Assembly (NCBI GenBank): GCA_965205235.1
Contig: CBDBGD010000008.1
Coordinates: 265,533-329,532 of the forward strand
Source: CBDBGD01 sp965205235
Lineage (GTDB): Bacteria > Chloroflexota > Dehalococcoidia > Lucifugimonadales > UBA1127
DNA: 64,000 nucleotides
Direction of reading: 5' to 3'
In this document: positions 49,024 to 58,153 of the stretch, one piece after another
Position numbering within the stretch: the stretch's first letter is position 1
Layout: every line of letters starts with the position of its first letter
The notes under the pieces: model-generated
The model's input: only the letters and a program-made list of their open reading frames with translations
What the model was told of the DNA's origin: nothing
Databases searched by the model: none
Program-made: the position numbers and the translations under genes

Positions 49024-49506
49024 ATGTCGATAAAGACTCACGTCCGGACCTGCATCAACGGAGAGGAGACGGAGTTCCTCTGCGAGTCCCGCCAGAGCCT
49101 GCTGGAGGTGCTGCGCGAGACGCTGGGGCTGATGGGCACCAAGGAAGGCTGCAACGACGGCAACTGCGGCGCATGCAGCGTGCACCTGGACGGCCGCCTG
49201 GTGGACTCGTGCCTGGTGCTGGCCGTGGAGGCGCAGGGCAAGACCGTGGACACCATCGAGGGCATGGCCGGGCCCGACGGGCTGCACCCGCTGCAGCAGG
49301 CCTTCCTGGAGGAGGCCGCGCTCCAGTGCGGCATCTGCACGCCGGGCTTCCTGATGGCGGCCAAGGCCCTGCTGGACAGCGAGCCGAACCCATCGGAGGA
49401 CCGGGTGCGGCTGTGGCTGGCGGGGAATCTCTGCCGGTGCACCGGCTACGACAAGATCGTGCGTGCGGTGCTGAGCGCAGCCAAGAAGATGGAGGTGCAG
49501 TCGTAA
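49024..49506 (+). CDS. xanthine dehydrogenase family [2Fe-2S] subunit
   Basis: A 160-aa small subunit with two [2Fe-2S] clusters. The ferredoxin-type cluster is bound in GCNDGNCGAC and the following DSC; the second domain has QCGICTPGF and NLCRCTGYDKI. All eight cysteines are present. ATG with GAGGATAGG upstream; the stop overlaps the large-subunit start by one base. It carries electrons from the molybdenum cofactor to FAD. Confidence 0.95.
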   Translation: MSIKTHVRTCINGEETEFLCESRQSLLEVLRETLGLMGTKEGCNDGNCGACSVHLDGRLVDSCLVLAVEAQGKTVDTIEGMAGPDGLHPLQQAFLEEAALQCGICTPGFLMAAKALLDSEPNPSEDRVRLWLAGNLCRCTGYDKIVRAVLSAAKKMEVQS

Positions 49507-51785
49507 TGGCCACCGTCACTGGAAACGAGTATCAGGTCGTCGGGACCCGCCCCATCCGCCATGACGGCGTCGACAAGGTCACGGGCCGGGCGCAGTACGG
49601 CGCCGACATCCGATTCGCAGGGCTGCTGCACGGGAAGATACTTCGCAGTCCGCACGCGCACGCACGCATCGTGTCGATCGACGCGAGCCGGGCGGAGGCG
49701 CTGCCGGGCGTGCGCGCGGTCGTGACCGCCAAGGACATGCCCTGGGCGTCCATGGAGATACAGGACCTGGGTGAGTCGGTCGTGAGTCTGCGCTACCTGA
49801 GCAACAACGTGCTGGCCGACGACAAGGCGCTGTACCGCGGCCATGCCGTCGCAGCGGTCGCCGCGACGAGCGCGCACATCGCCGAGGAGGCGCTGGCGCT
49901 CATCGACGTGAAGTACGAGGTGCTGCCCGCGGCGGTCAACGTGCGGGACGCGATGAAGGAGGACGCCCCCCTGATCCTGGAGGACCTGACGACCGAGGAG
50001 CTGGGGGAGACGACGGACAAGAAGAGCAACATCGCCAAGCACTTCCGCTTCCTCAAGGGCGATCCGGACAAGGGCTTCAAGGAGGCGGACCTGGTCATCG
50101 AGCGGGAGTTCAACACCGCCACGGTGCACCAGGGCTACATCGAGACGCACAACGCGACGGCCATCTGGAACGCCGACGACAGCTGCACGATCTGGTGCAG
50201 CACGCAGGGCGCGTTCAACGTGCGGTCGCAGGTGGCCAAGCTGCTGCAGGTGGGCGAGTCGAAGGTCAAGGTGGTGCCGATGGAGATCGGCGGGGGCTTC
50301 GGCGGGAAGATCAGCGTGTACCTGGAGCCGGTCGCTGCGCTGCTGTCGAGGAAGACGGGGCAGCCGGTGAAGATGCTGATGAACCGCGCCGAGGTGTTCG
50401 AGGGCACCGGGCCGACGCCGGGGACCTACATGACCATCAAGATGGGCATGGACCGCAAGGGGCGCATCACGGCGACGGAGCTGGACCTGTACTACGAGGC
50501 GGGCGCATACCCCGGCTCGCCGGTGAACGCCGGAGCGGCCTGCGCGCTCGCGCCGTACAACCTGGACAACGCCCGCGTGGACGGCTACGACGTCATCGTC
50601 AACAAGCCGAAGACGTCGGCGTACCGTGCGCCGGGCGCGACGACGTCGTGCTTCGCCGTCGAGACGGTGCTGGACGAGCTGGCGCTGCGGCTGGGGCTGG
50701 ACCCGATGGAGGTCCGCTTCCTCAACGGCGCCAAGGAGGGCGACCGTCGAGTGGACGGGCCCGTGTACCGGCGCATCGGCTACATCGAGACGCTGGAGGC
50801 CGCGCGCAGCCACCCGCACTGGTCGGCGCCGCTGGAGGGGCCGAACCGCGGGCGCGGCATCGCCACGGGCTTCTGGTTCAACGGCGCAGGCCCTGCGAGC
50901 TGCTACATCACGGTCAACGGCGACGGCACGGTGAGCCTCGTCGAGGGGTCGACGGACATCGGCGGGACGCGGGCAGCGGTCGCGATGCAGGCCGCGGAGG
51001 TGCTGGGCATCCCGGCGGAGTCGGTGAACCCGAGCGTGGCGGACACGGACGGCGTGGGCTACACGAGCGTCACGGGAGGCTCCAGCGTGGCCTTCAAGAC
51101 CGGCTGGGCCGCCTGGGAGGCCGCCCACGACGTGGTGCGGCAGATGACCGAGCGTGCAGCGCGCATCTGGGAGACGGACGCGGAGAACGTGGAGTTCGCC
51201 GACGGGGTCTTCAACCATCGCGCGGAGCCGGAGCTGCAGATGACGTTCAGGGAGCTGTCGGAGCAGCTTCTGAGCTCGGGCGGGCCCATCACGGGCCGTG
51301 CGAGCGTCGACCCGCGGGGCGCGGGGCCGGCCTTCGCCGCGCACATCGTGGACGTGGAGGTGGACCCGGAGACGGGCAAGACGCAGGTGCTCCGCTACAC
51401 CGCCGTCCAGGACTGCGGCACGGCCATCCACCCCAGCTACGTGGAGGGCCAGATCCAGGGCGGCGTCGCGCAAGGCATCGGCTGGGCGCTGAACGAGGAG
51501 TATGCCTTCAACGACAAGGGCGAGATGTCGAACCCGACGTTCCTGGACTACCGCATGCCGACGAGCCTGGACCTGCCGATGATCGACGCGGTGCTGGTGG
51601 AGGTGCCGAACCCCAGCCACCCGTACGGCGTGCGCGGCGTGGGCGAGGTGCCCATCGTGCCGCCTCCGGCGGCCATCGCGAACGCCATCGCGGCCGCGGT
51701 GGGCGTGCGGCTGGAGGACCTGCCAATGTCGCCGGGGAAGGTGCTGGAGGCCATCTGGGCGGAGAACGGCCAGGACAAGTCCTGA
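49506..51785 (+). CDS. xanthine dehydrogenase family molybdopterin-binding subunit
   Basis: A 759-aa catalytic subunit. N-terminal substrate domain (VGTRPIRHDGVDKVTGRAQY), molybdopterin-binding segment GGGFGGKI, active-site loop TSAYRAPGATTS, and catalytic glutamate in GVGEVPIVPP near the C-terminus. The AYRAPG loop is that of xanthine/aldehyde oxidases; the Cys-containing AYRCSFR loop of true form I CO dehydrogenase is absent, so the enzyme is not an aerobic CODH. The substrate is probably an aldehyde, purine or heterocycle. It completes the M-S-L operon order and is followed by a MoaD-like gene. Confidence 0.93.
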   Translation: MATVTGNEYQVVGTRPIRHDGVDKVTGRAQYGADIRFAGLLHGKILRSPHAHARIVSIDASRAEALPGVRAVVTAKDMPWASMEIQDLGESVVSLRYLSNNVLADDKALYRGHAVAAVAATSAHIAEEALALIDVKYEVLPAAVNVRDAMKEDAPLILEDLTTEELGETTDKKSNIAKHFRFLKGDPDKGFKEADLVIEREFNTATVHQGYIETHNATAIWNADDSCTIWCSTQGAFNVRSQVAKLLQVGESKVKVVPMEIGGGFGGKISVYLEPVAALLSRKTGQPVKMLMNRAEVFEGTGPTPGTYMTIKMGMDRKGRITATELDLYYEAGAYPGSPVNAGAACALAPYNLDNARVDGYDVIVNKPKTSAYRAPGATTSCFAVETVLDELALRLGLDPMEVRFLNGAKEGDRRVDGPVYRRIGYIETLEAARSHPHWSAPLEGPNRGRGIATGFWFNGAGPASCYITVNGDGTVSLVEGSTDIGGTRAAVAMQAAEVLGIPAESVNPSVADTDGVGYTSVTGGSSVAFKTGWAAWEAAHDVVRQMTERAARIWETDAENVEFADGVFNHRAEPELQMTFRELSEQLLSSGGPITGRASVDPRGAGPAFAAHIVDVEVDPETGKTQVLRYTAVQDCGTAIHPSYVEGQIQGGVAQGIGWALNEEYAFNDKGEMSNPTFLDYRMPTSLDLPMIDAVLVEVPNPSHPYGVRGVGEVPIVPPPAAIANAIAAAVGVRLEDLPMSPGKVLEAIWAENGQDKS

Positions 51786-51794
51786 GGCGACCCC

Positions 51795-52064
51795 ATGCCG
51801 GAAGTCTGGATCCCGCCGATGATGCAGCGGCTGACCGAGGGCCAGGAGCGGGTGACCGTGGCCGGCGCGACGGTGCGGCAGCTCCTGGCCAACCTGGACG
51901 ACGCCTACCCCGGCCTGCGCGCGCTGCTGTACGACCCGGACACCGACCGCATCAGGCCGCAGATCGCGGTCGTGGTCGACGGGGAGGTGTCGCACCTGGG
52001 GCTGCTGGAGCGCGTGGGCGAGGACAGCGAGGTCCACTTCCTCCCGGCCATCGGTGGAGGGTAG
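51795..52064 (+). CDS. MoaD/ThiS-like sulfur-carrier protein
   Basis: An 89-aa ubiquitin-fold protein ending in IGGG; MoaD and ThiS proteins activate a C-terminal Gly-Gly as thiocarboxylate for molybdopterin or thiamine synthesis. Blocks VAGATVRQLLANLDDAYPGL and VVVDGEVSHLGLLERVGEDS fit the family. It is nine bases downstream of the molybdenum hydroxylase and probably in its operon, which favours a link to molybdenum cofactor supply or a dedicated sulfuration role. The extra terminal Gly is unusual. Confidence 0.82.
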   Translation: MPEVWIPPMMQRLTEGQERVTVAGATVRQLLANLDDAYPGLRALLYDPDTDRIRPQIAVVVDGEVSHLGLLERVGEDSEVHFLPAIGGG

Positions 52065-52228
52065 GGGCCGGCGCCGCGCCCCAACCGCGGGCCGCTTTTC
52101 TTCGTATATCCCCATGGGCGCGGGCTTCGACTGCGCTCCGGCAGGACGCCCCACCGCTTGCGCGGCGAGCAGGCCGCGCCTACAGTTAGAAGGAAGCTGT
52201 CAATTCACGCGGGCAATGAGTAGGAGAC

Positions 52229-53209
52229 ATGGCGCGTAAAGAGCGGCGCCGCGGCGACATCGCCATACAGGCGCAGAGCATCACCAAGACCTTCGGCGCG
52301 CTGACGGCCGTGGACGACGTCAGCTTCTCCGTTCGCAGAGGCGAGGTGGTCGGCTTCCTCGGGCCGAACGGGGCGGGGAAGACGACGACGATGCGCATGC
52401 TGACGGGCTACTACACGCCGGACGCGGGCGCGATCTTCATCCAGGGCATGGACACGCAGGAAGACGAGCGAGTCGCCAAGCAGCGCGTCGGCTACCTGAG
52501 CGAAAACAACCCCCTTTACGGCGACATGCTAGTCTGCGAGTTCCTGGACTTCGTGGCGGACCTGCGGGGCATCCCCGTGCCGGACCGACCTGCACACGTC
52601 GAGCGGACGGTGGAGGAGACAGGCATCGAGGAGGTCTTCTACCGGCCCATCGGGCAGCTGTCGAAAGGGAACCGGCAGCGCGTGGGGCTGGCGCAGGCGA
52701 TCCTCCACCAGCCGCAGGTGCTGGTGCTGGACGAGCCCACGGAGGGGCTCGACCCGAACCAGCGGGTCTCGATCCGGGACCTCATCCGGTCGCTGGGGGC
52801 CGACCGCACGGTGCTCCTCAGCACCCACGTGCTCGGCGAGATCGAGCACACGTGCGACCGGCTGCTGGTCATCCACCGGGGCAAAATCGTGGCAGACGGG
52901 GCCGTCGGCGAGCTGGCCCAGCGCGCGCGGACCGATCGGAAGGTGCACGTGGAGGTGCAGGGCGACGGCGTCGCTCCTGTGCTGCAGGGGCTGGACGGCG
53001 TGCTCAACGTGCAGGCGCGAGGCACGATGGGGAGCCGCCGCCGCTTCGTTCTGGCCGTCGAACGGGACGCCGACCCGAGGCCGCACATCTTCCGCCTGGC
53101 GGTGGAGAACGACTGGACGCTGTGGGAACTTCGGGAGGAGGGCGCCAGCCTGGAGGACCTCTTCCACGAGTTGACCGCAGATCGGGACGACGGCGGCGAC
53201 AGTGCCTGA
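52229..53209 (+). CDS. ABC transporter ATP-binding protein (GldA/NatA type)
   Basis: A 326-aa ATPase: Walker A GPNGAGKTT, signature LSKGNRQRVGLAQ, Walker B LVLDEPTEGLDP, H-loop LLSTHVLGE. C-terminal DUF4162-like region (residues about 225-320) as in gliding-type and exporter ATPases. It overlaps the permease gene by eight bases, so the two are made together. The three-gene operon (ATPase, GldF/GldG-like fusion, DUF4340) resembles the Gld transport systems of many non-gliding bacteria; substrate unknown. Confidence 0.9.
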   Translation: MARKERRRGDIAIQAQSITKTFGALTAVDDVSFSVRRGEVVGFLGPNGAGKTTTMRMLTGYYTPDAGAIFIQGMDTQEDERVAKQRVGYLSENNPLYGDMLVCEFLDFVADLRGIPVPDRPAHVERTVEETGIEEVFYRPIGQLSKGNRQRVGLAQAILHQPQVLVLDEPTEGLDPNQRVSIRDLIRSLGADRTVLLSTHVLGEIEHTCDRLLVIHRGKIVADGAVGELAQRARTDRKVHVEVQGDGVAPVLQGLDGVLNVQARGTMGSRRRFVLAVERDADPRPHIFRLAVENDWTLWELREEGASLEDLFHELTADRDDGGDSA

Positions 53210-55466
53210 TCGCCTGCGACCCTTCCTCGCCCTGGTGGTCAAGGACCTCAAGGGGTACTTCGACCAGCCCACGGGCTACATCCTCCTGGTCATCCTGGCC
53301 GCCACGCTCTCCTTCCTCTTCTTCCGCGAGGCGCTGCTAACGTCGGAGGCGTCCCTGCGCCCGCTGTTCAACACACTGCCGTGGGTGCTGGGGGTCTTCG
53401 TGCCGGCGGTGACGATGCGGCTCGTGGCGGAGGAGGACCGGGACGGGACGCTGGAGCTGCTGTTCACGCACCCCATCCGCGACTGGACTATCGTGCTTGC
53501 CAAGTTCGTGGCGGCGGAGCTCTTCCTGATGGCGGGCATCGGGGCGACGATCGCCATCGCGCTGCTGCTCGAGACGGCGGGGGACCTGGACCGCGGCGCC
53601 ACGGTCGCACAGTACCTGGGGAGCTTTCTGCTGACGGGGTCGTTCATTGCCATTGGGCTGTTCACGTCGGGACTCACCCGCAACCAGATTGTCGCATTCA
53701 TCATCGGCGTTACCGCCAACTTCGTCCTGCTTGCCATCGGAGTGGACACCTTCCTCCTGGCCGTGCCTGCGGGGGTCGCCGCGGTGCTGCAGGGGCTGAG
53801 CCCGCTGACGCACTTCGAGAAGATCGCCCGCGGCGTGCTGGACATGCGGGACATGGTCTACTTCCTGGCGCTGATCCTGACCTTCCTGAGCGGCGCGTAC
53901 TTCATGCTGCGGCGCAAGACGCTGAGCCATCGCTCGCCGCTGTACAACAACCTGCAGGTGGGCTTCGTGGCGCTGGTGGTGCTGAGCCTGCTCACGGGCT
54001 GGTTCGGCGGGGCGATCCACGGGCGGCTGGACCTGACCGACGAGAAGCTGTACACGCTGAGCCCCTCCACCGAGGCCATCCTGGACGACCTGGACGACGT
54101 GCTCACCCTCCACCTGTACGCCTCCAAGGACCTGCCGACGCAGGTGGCCCTGGTGCGGCGGGACGTGGGCGACTTCCTGGAGGACCTTGGCGCGCAGTCG
54201 GACCGGGTGCGGGTGGTGCACAGCTTCCCCGACGAGGACGATGACGCCGAGGCCTGGGCGCAGCAGATAGGCATCCAGCCGGTGGAGTTCAGCCTGGTGG
54301 GCGAGGAGGAGCTGCAACTCAAGCGCGGCTTCTTCGGCCTTGCGCTGACGTACCTCGACCGGCAGGAGGTCATCCCGTTCATCGAGTCAGCGGAGCCGCT
54401 GGAGTACCAGGTGGCCACGCTGGTGCACAAGATGGCCCAGGAGAGCCGCAAGACCGTCGCTTTCCTCAGCGGCTACGGAGGGCGGGTCAGGTCGGAGGAG
54501 CTGCTGGCGCTCTCCTTCCAGCTTGCGCAGCAGTACGACGTGCGGGACATCGCCGCGGGGGAGGACGGGTCGCTGGACCTGCAGGGAGTGGACCTCGTGG
54601 TGGTGGCGGGCCTCAACACCGCGCCCCCCGCCGCGGTGCTCGACGCCCTCCACGCCTACATGGCGCAGGGAGGCAGCATGCTTCTGCTGGTGGACCCGGT
54701 CATAGGGCCGGTGACCACACCGGAGCTGGAGGGGCGGCTGGTGGTCTTCCCCAACGACCACGGGCTCTCGCCCTTCGCCGAGCGCTACGGGATCGTGCTG
54801 AACAACGACCTGGTGTCCGACGGCCGCGTGAACGAGGCCATCGCCATGAGCCGGGGCACCTTCAACCTCCCCGTGCCGTACCCCTACTGGCCGCGGGTGG
54901 CGCCGCTGGAGAACCGCATATCGGGCGACGTCAGCTCCGTGCTGCTGACGTGGGCGGGCTCCGTAGACCAGGTGTGGCCTCCGATAGACGGAGTGGAGGT
55001 TTTCCCGCTGCTGCAGACGAGCACCTTCGCCGTGGCGGAGCAGGAGTACCTGGACGTTACGCCGGGACAGGAGCGCAACTTCCCGGAGGCGGCGGAGGGG
55101 TCGCGCCTGATGGCCCTGGCGACGGTGGGGCCGGCGCCCCAGGCTGCAGGGGACGGCGAGAACACCTACCGGATCGTCGCCGTGGGCGACTCGGAGTGGC
55201 TGACGGACTTTGCCGTGTCGCGTGCGCCGGAGAACATGGTGCTGGGGCTCAACGTCATCGACTGGCTGGCCCAGGAGGACGCGCTGGCCGCCATCCGGTC
55301 CAAGGCCATCTCGCCGCGGGAGCTGCTCTTCTCCTCCAACACGCACGAGAACATGGTGCAGTACGGGAGCATCTTCGGCGTGCCGGTCGTCTTCCTAGTC
55401 ATAGGGGCGCTGCGCTACGCCCGCCGCCGGCGGATCAGCTCGCAGGTGTACATGGATGAAGGCTAG
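53202..55466 (+). CDS. fused ABC permease and GldG-like auxiliary protein
   Basis: A 754-aa protein joining two parts usually separate. Residues about 1-240 form an ABC-2-type permease with six hydrophobic helices (for example AATLSFLFFREALL, IVAFIIGVTANFVLLAI). From about 245 on there is a transmembrane segment then a large extracellular GldG-like domain (ABC_transp_aux: DEKLYTLSPSTEAILDDLDD), and a final helix near 725-745. GTG start at 53202, within the end of the ATPase gene. Gld-type transporters link to cell envelope functions; this one's cargo is unknown. Confidence 0.88.
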   Translation: MPDRLRPFLALVVKDLKGYFDQPTGYILLVILAATLSFLFFREALLTSEASLRPLFNTLPWVLGVFVPAVTMRLVAEEDRDGTLELLFTHPIRDWTIVLAKFVAAELFLMAGIGATIAIALLLETAGDLDRGATVAQYLGSFLLTGSFIAIGLFTSGLTRNQIVAFIIGVTANFVLLAIGVDTFLLAVPAGVAAVLQGLSPLTHFEKIARGVLDMRDMVYFLALILTFLSGAYFMLRRKTLSHRSPLYNNLQVGFVALVVLSLLTGWFGGAIHGRLDLTDEKLYTLSPSTEAILDDLDDVLTLHLYASKDLPTQVALVRRDVGDFLEDLGAQSDRVRVVHSFPDEDDDAEAWAQQIGIQPVEFSLVGEEELQLKRGFFGLALTYLDRQEVIPFIESAEPLEYQVATLVHKMAQESRKTVAFLSGYGGRVRSEELLALSFQLAQQYDVRDIAAGEDGSLDLQGVDLVVVAGLNTAPPAAVLDALHAYMAQGGSMLLLVDPVIGPVTTPELEGRLVVFPNDHGLSPFAERYGIVLNNDLVSDGRVNEAIAMSRGTFNLPVPYPYWPRVAPLENRISGDVSSVLLTWAGSVDQVWPPIDGVEVFPLLQTSTFAVAEQEYLDVTPGQERNFPEAAEGSRLMALATVGPAPQAAGDGENTYRIVAVGDSEWLTDFAVSRAPENMVLGLNVIDWLAQEDALAAIRSKAISPRELLFSSNTHENMVQYGSIFGVPVVFLVIGALRYARRRRISSQVYMDEG

Positions 55467-56376
55467 ACAGGTGGGGCTGGTCCTGGCGCTGCTCGTGGGC
55501 GTTGCGCTCGCCGGGCTGGTGCTGCGCGTCGTCTCCGAGGCGTCGGCGCCGTCCACGCTGTCGGGCATCTTCCCGGTGGCCGAGGAGGTCGTTGACCAGG
55601 TGCTGATCCAGTCGGCGGGGGGAGAGACCCGGCTCATCAAGACGGACGACGACGAGTGGCGGATAGGCATCCACAAGGCGTTCGAGCTGAGGCTTGCGGG
55701 GATGTGGAGCGTGGCGGAGCGGCTGCGACAGTCGCAGCTGGTGGCGGAGGAGGTGGTCCACCACGAGCGCCTGGGCGTGGACGAGGTGAACGCGGTGCGC
55801 GTCTCCTTCTACAAGGGCGAGAGCCCGGTGGAGGAGCTCCTCATCGGCCACTGGTCGCCGCAGGCAGGCCTGGCGTACGTCAGGCGCCCCGTGGACGACG
55901 CGACCTTCAGCATGCCCGTGAACCTTCCCGGCGTCTTCGAGTCCAACCCCAACGCATGGCGGAACCCCGTGGTCCTGGAGCTCCAGCCGGAGGAGATCAA
56001 CAACGTCACGCTGATGTACCCGGACGGCCGGGTGGCACTGGAGCGCGGTGAGGCGGGCTGGGCCGTGGTGACGGCGGAGGGCCGCGATGCTGCGGACCCG
56101 GCGAGCGTGCTGGCGCTGCTGCAGCTCTTCGCTCCCCTGCTCACCGACGACTTCCCGACGGACCGGGAGGCCCGGGACGTGAGCTTCGCCGAGCCGGACG
56201 CAGCCATCGAAATCATCAGCACCGGCGACCGGCCCTTCGTCGTGGTCTCCTTCGTCGAGCGGGACGAGGAGTCATACTACGTGAGGGTGTCGGACGAGAC
56301 GACGGTGTACCTGTTCAGCCGGGCCCTGGCGGACGAACTGCTGAAGGCGCGGGAGGACTTCCTCCCCCCATCCTAG
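55456..56376 (+). CDS. DUF4340 family protein
   Basis: A 306-aa protein with an N-terminal membrane anchor (VGLVLALLVGVALAGLVL) and two DUF4340-like halves of beta-rich sequence (WRIGIHKAFELRLAGMWSVA, LERGEAGWAVVTAEG). Such proteins follow GldG-like genes in many operons and are thought to sit outside the membrane beside the transporter. ATG 55456 overlaps the permease stop by 11 bases, showing strict coupling. Confidence 0.85.
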   Translation: MKARQVGLVLALLVGVALAGLVLRVVSEASAPSTLSGIFPVAEEVVDQVLIQSAGGETRLIKTDDDEWRIGIHKAFELRLAGMWSVAERLRQSQLVAEEVVHHERLGVDEVNAVRVSFYKGESPVEELLIGHWSPQAGLAYVRRPVDDATFSMPVNLPGVFESNPNAWRNPVVLELQPEEINNVTLMYPDGRVALERGEAGWAVVTAEGRDAADPASVLALLQLFAPLLTDDFPTDREARDVSFAEPDAAIEIISTGDRPFVVVSFVERDEESYYVRVSDETTVYLFSRALADELLKAREDFLPPS

Positions 56377-56379
56377 GCG

Positions 56380-57357
56380 TCAGGCGGTGAAGCCGAAGTC
56401 GCTTCGCCAGCGAAGGTACTCGCGCAGGCCGGAGACCAGGTCGTACTGCGGGCGGTAGCCCAGGTCGTCGCGGATGCGGGACGTATCGAGCAGGGACCGC
56501 CGGGCAGGCTCTTCAAAGGCAGCGACGGCAGCGGGGTCGGGCTCCTCGAACGTCGCATCCGGGAAGACCGCCCGGAAGGCTTCTACCAACTCCTCCAGGG
56601 ACACGCCCACGCCGCTGGCCAGGTTGTAGACGTCGTGCGGCAGGGTCGGCGCGTCGAGGATGGTGCGAATGCCCAGGGCGATGTCGGCGACGTAGGTATA
56701 GTCGCGTGCGCCCTGGGGCTCCTTCACGATGCTCTCGCCGCGGAGGGCCTTTCCCGTCCACTGCTGGAGCTGCGACATGTTGGTGCGGTGGCCGGTGACC
56801 CGCTCCATGGGGCCGTAGGGTCCGCCCAGCCGAACGCTCGCCACCTGGAAGCCGTAGAGCTCGCCGTATCGCCGCGTGAGACACTCGCTGGCGAACTTGG
56901 TGACGGAGTAGAGCCGGCGCGGGCTCAGCGGGAGGTCTTCGTGCAGGAGGCCGTCGGGAGGGTCGACAGTCTCGTAGACCGCGCCGGAGCTGATGTAGAC
57001 GAACCGCCGGGCGCCGGCCCGCACGGCCAACTCCAGCATGTTCGCAGTGCCGGTGAGGTTGATGTCGATGGTGCGGCGGCTTTCGGCGCGCTCGATCGCC
57101 TCCTGGCCGGGGGTGATGGCAGCGCCGTGGATGATGCGATCGATGGAGTGTGCCGACGCGACCTGCTCCAGCGCGCCGGGGTCCATGATGTCGGCCTGCA
57201 CCCACGTGATGCTGCCGGCCCACGGGGCGAGGTAACGCTCGACCATGTCGTTGGGCGCGACGACGTCGAGGGCGAGGACGGTGTGGCCCCTCTCGGCGCA
57301 CTCCCGCACGACGTTGGAGATGACGAAGCCGGTGCTGCCCGTTATCAGAGTCGACAT
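56380..57357 (-). CDS. NAD-dependent sugar epimerase/dehydratase
   Basis: A 325-aa extended SDR. Rossmann fold at the N-terminus (STLITGSTGFVISNVV), catalytic ISSGAVYE and RLYSVTKFASE (Tyr-x3-Lys). The third glycine of the TGxxGFxG motif is replaced by Ile (TGSTGFVIS), which is uncommon. Substrates of the family are nucleotide sugars. ATG 57357 has AGGGACTTG-type weak ribosome site; it begins two bases after the ABC permease stop, so it belongs to that operon and may modify a surface polysaccharide precursor that the exporter handles. Confidence 0.87.
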   Translation of the reverse strand: MSTLITGSTGFVISNVVRECAERGHTVLALDVVAPNDMVERYLAPWAGSITWVQADIMDPGALEQVASAHSIDRIIHGAAITPGQEAIERAESRRTIDINLTGTANMLELAVRAGARRFVYISSGAVYETVDPPDGLLHEDLPLSPRRLYSVTKFASECLTRRYGELYGFQVASVRLGGPYGPMERVTGHRTNMSQLQQWTGKALRGESIVKEPQGARDYTYVADIALGIRTILDAPTLPHDVYNLASGVGVSLEELVEAFRAVFPDATFEEPDPAAVAAFEEPARRSLLDTSRIRDDLGYRPQYDLVSGLREYLRWRSDFGFTA

Positions 57358-57358
57358 A

Positions 57359-58153
57359 TCACAAGTCCCTGCTGTTGAAGAGTCGGACGACCACAAAAGG
57401 AAGGGCCACGGTGGGTATGAGGCCGATGGCCACGGTGAAGTAGATTTCGATGAGCTTGGACTCGCCCTGGAGGAGCAGCGGCAGGTTGCCCAGGACGCCC
57501 TGGGGGGTGAGGCCGCCCGCATAGGTGAACGCCAAGCCGACGATGCAGATGTACCAGAAGGAGCCCAGCACCACGAGGCCAAGAAGCGTGTTGTTGAACA
57601 CCACGCTGATAGTGATGCCCAGCAGTACGAGCACCGCAAGCATCAGGCACCAGTAGACCAGCGACAGCACGATGCCGGAGAAGACCATGTCGTTGTTCAG
57701 GCCCTGGGCCTGGACCAGGAACATGGTGGGCCCCACGACGATGAGGAACATGCCCAGCACGTAGAGGCAGCGCGAGGCCAGCTTAGCCAGGATGTAGGGC
57801 GTGGGCGCGATGCCGCGGCTGATGATGGCGACGCCCAGGAAGGGCCGCTCGGCGGAGATTGTGCTGACGCTGATGACCAGCGTGACGAAGCTTCCGAGGC
57901 CCGCGTACAGGGCCAGGGCCCACGCCATGAAGAAGGACGTGGGGTCCAGGTAGTTGCGGGAGACGAGCACGGCCGTGGTGGCGCCGACGATGGTCAGGAG
58001 GAACCAGAAGCGGATGATGAGGGAGCGGGACAGTATGCCAAGGTCGTACCAGAGGAGGGAGAGGAAGGCGGGCCAGGAGAGCTGGCGGACGACGACCGCG
58101 TCCTGCTCTTCGCCGACTGCCGGAGCAAAGGTGTCGGTCTGCGTCTCGGTCAT
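57359..58153 (-). CDS. ABC-2 type permease
   Basis: A 264-aa protein with six hydrophobic helices (for example WFLLTIVGATTAVLV, FFMAWALALYAGLGSFVTLV, VYWCLMLAVLVLLGITISVV) and a cytoplasmic N-terminus. ATG overlaps the ATPase stop (ATGA). With the ATPase gene it forms a complete half-size exporter (one permease, one ATPase). Cargo unknown. Confidence 0.85.
   Translation of the reverse strand: MTETQTDTFAPAVGEEQDAVVVRQLSWPAFLSLLWYDLGILSRSLIIRFWFLLTIVGATTAVLVSRNYLDPTSFFMAWALALYAGLGSFVTLVISVSTISAERPFLGVAIISRGIAPTPYILAKLASRCLYVLGMFLIVVGPTMFLVQAQGLNNDMVFSGIVLSLVYWCLMLAVLVLLGITISVVFNNTLLGLVVLGSFWYICIVGLAFTYAGGLTPQGVLGNLPLLLQGESKLIEIYFTVAIGLIPTVALPFVVVRLFNSRDL

Noticed and set aside
49506..51785. 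Aerobic form I CO dehydrogenase large subunit
   Set aside because: The active-site loop reads AYRAPG; the AYRCSFR loop needed for CO oxidation is absent.
49446..52154. 902-codon minus-strand open frame
   Set aside because: Antisense to the molybdenum hydroxylase large subunit, which has conserved active-site motifs in frame.
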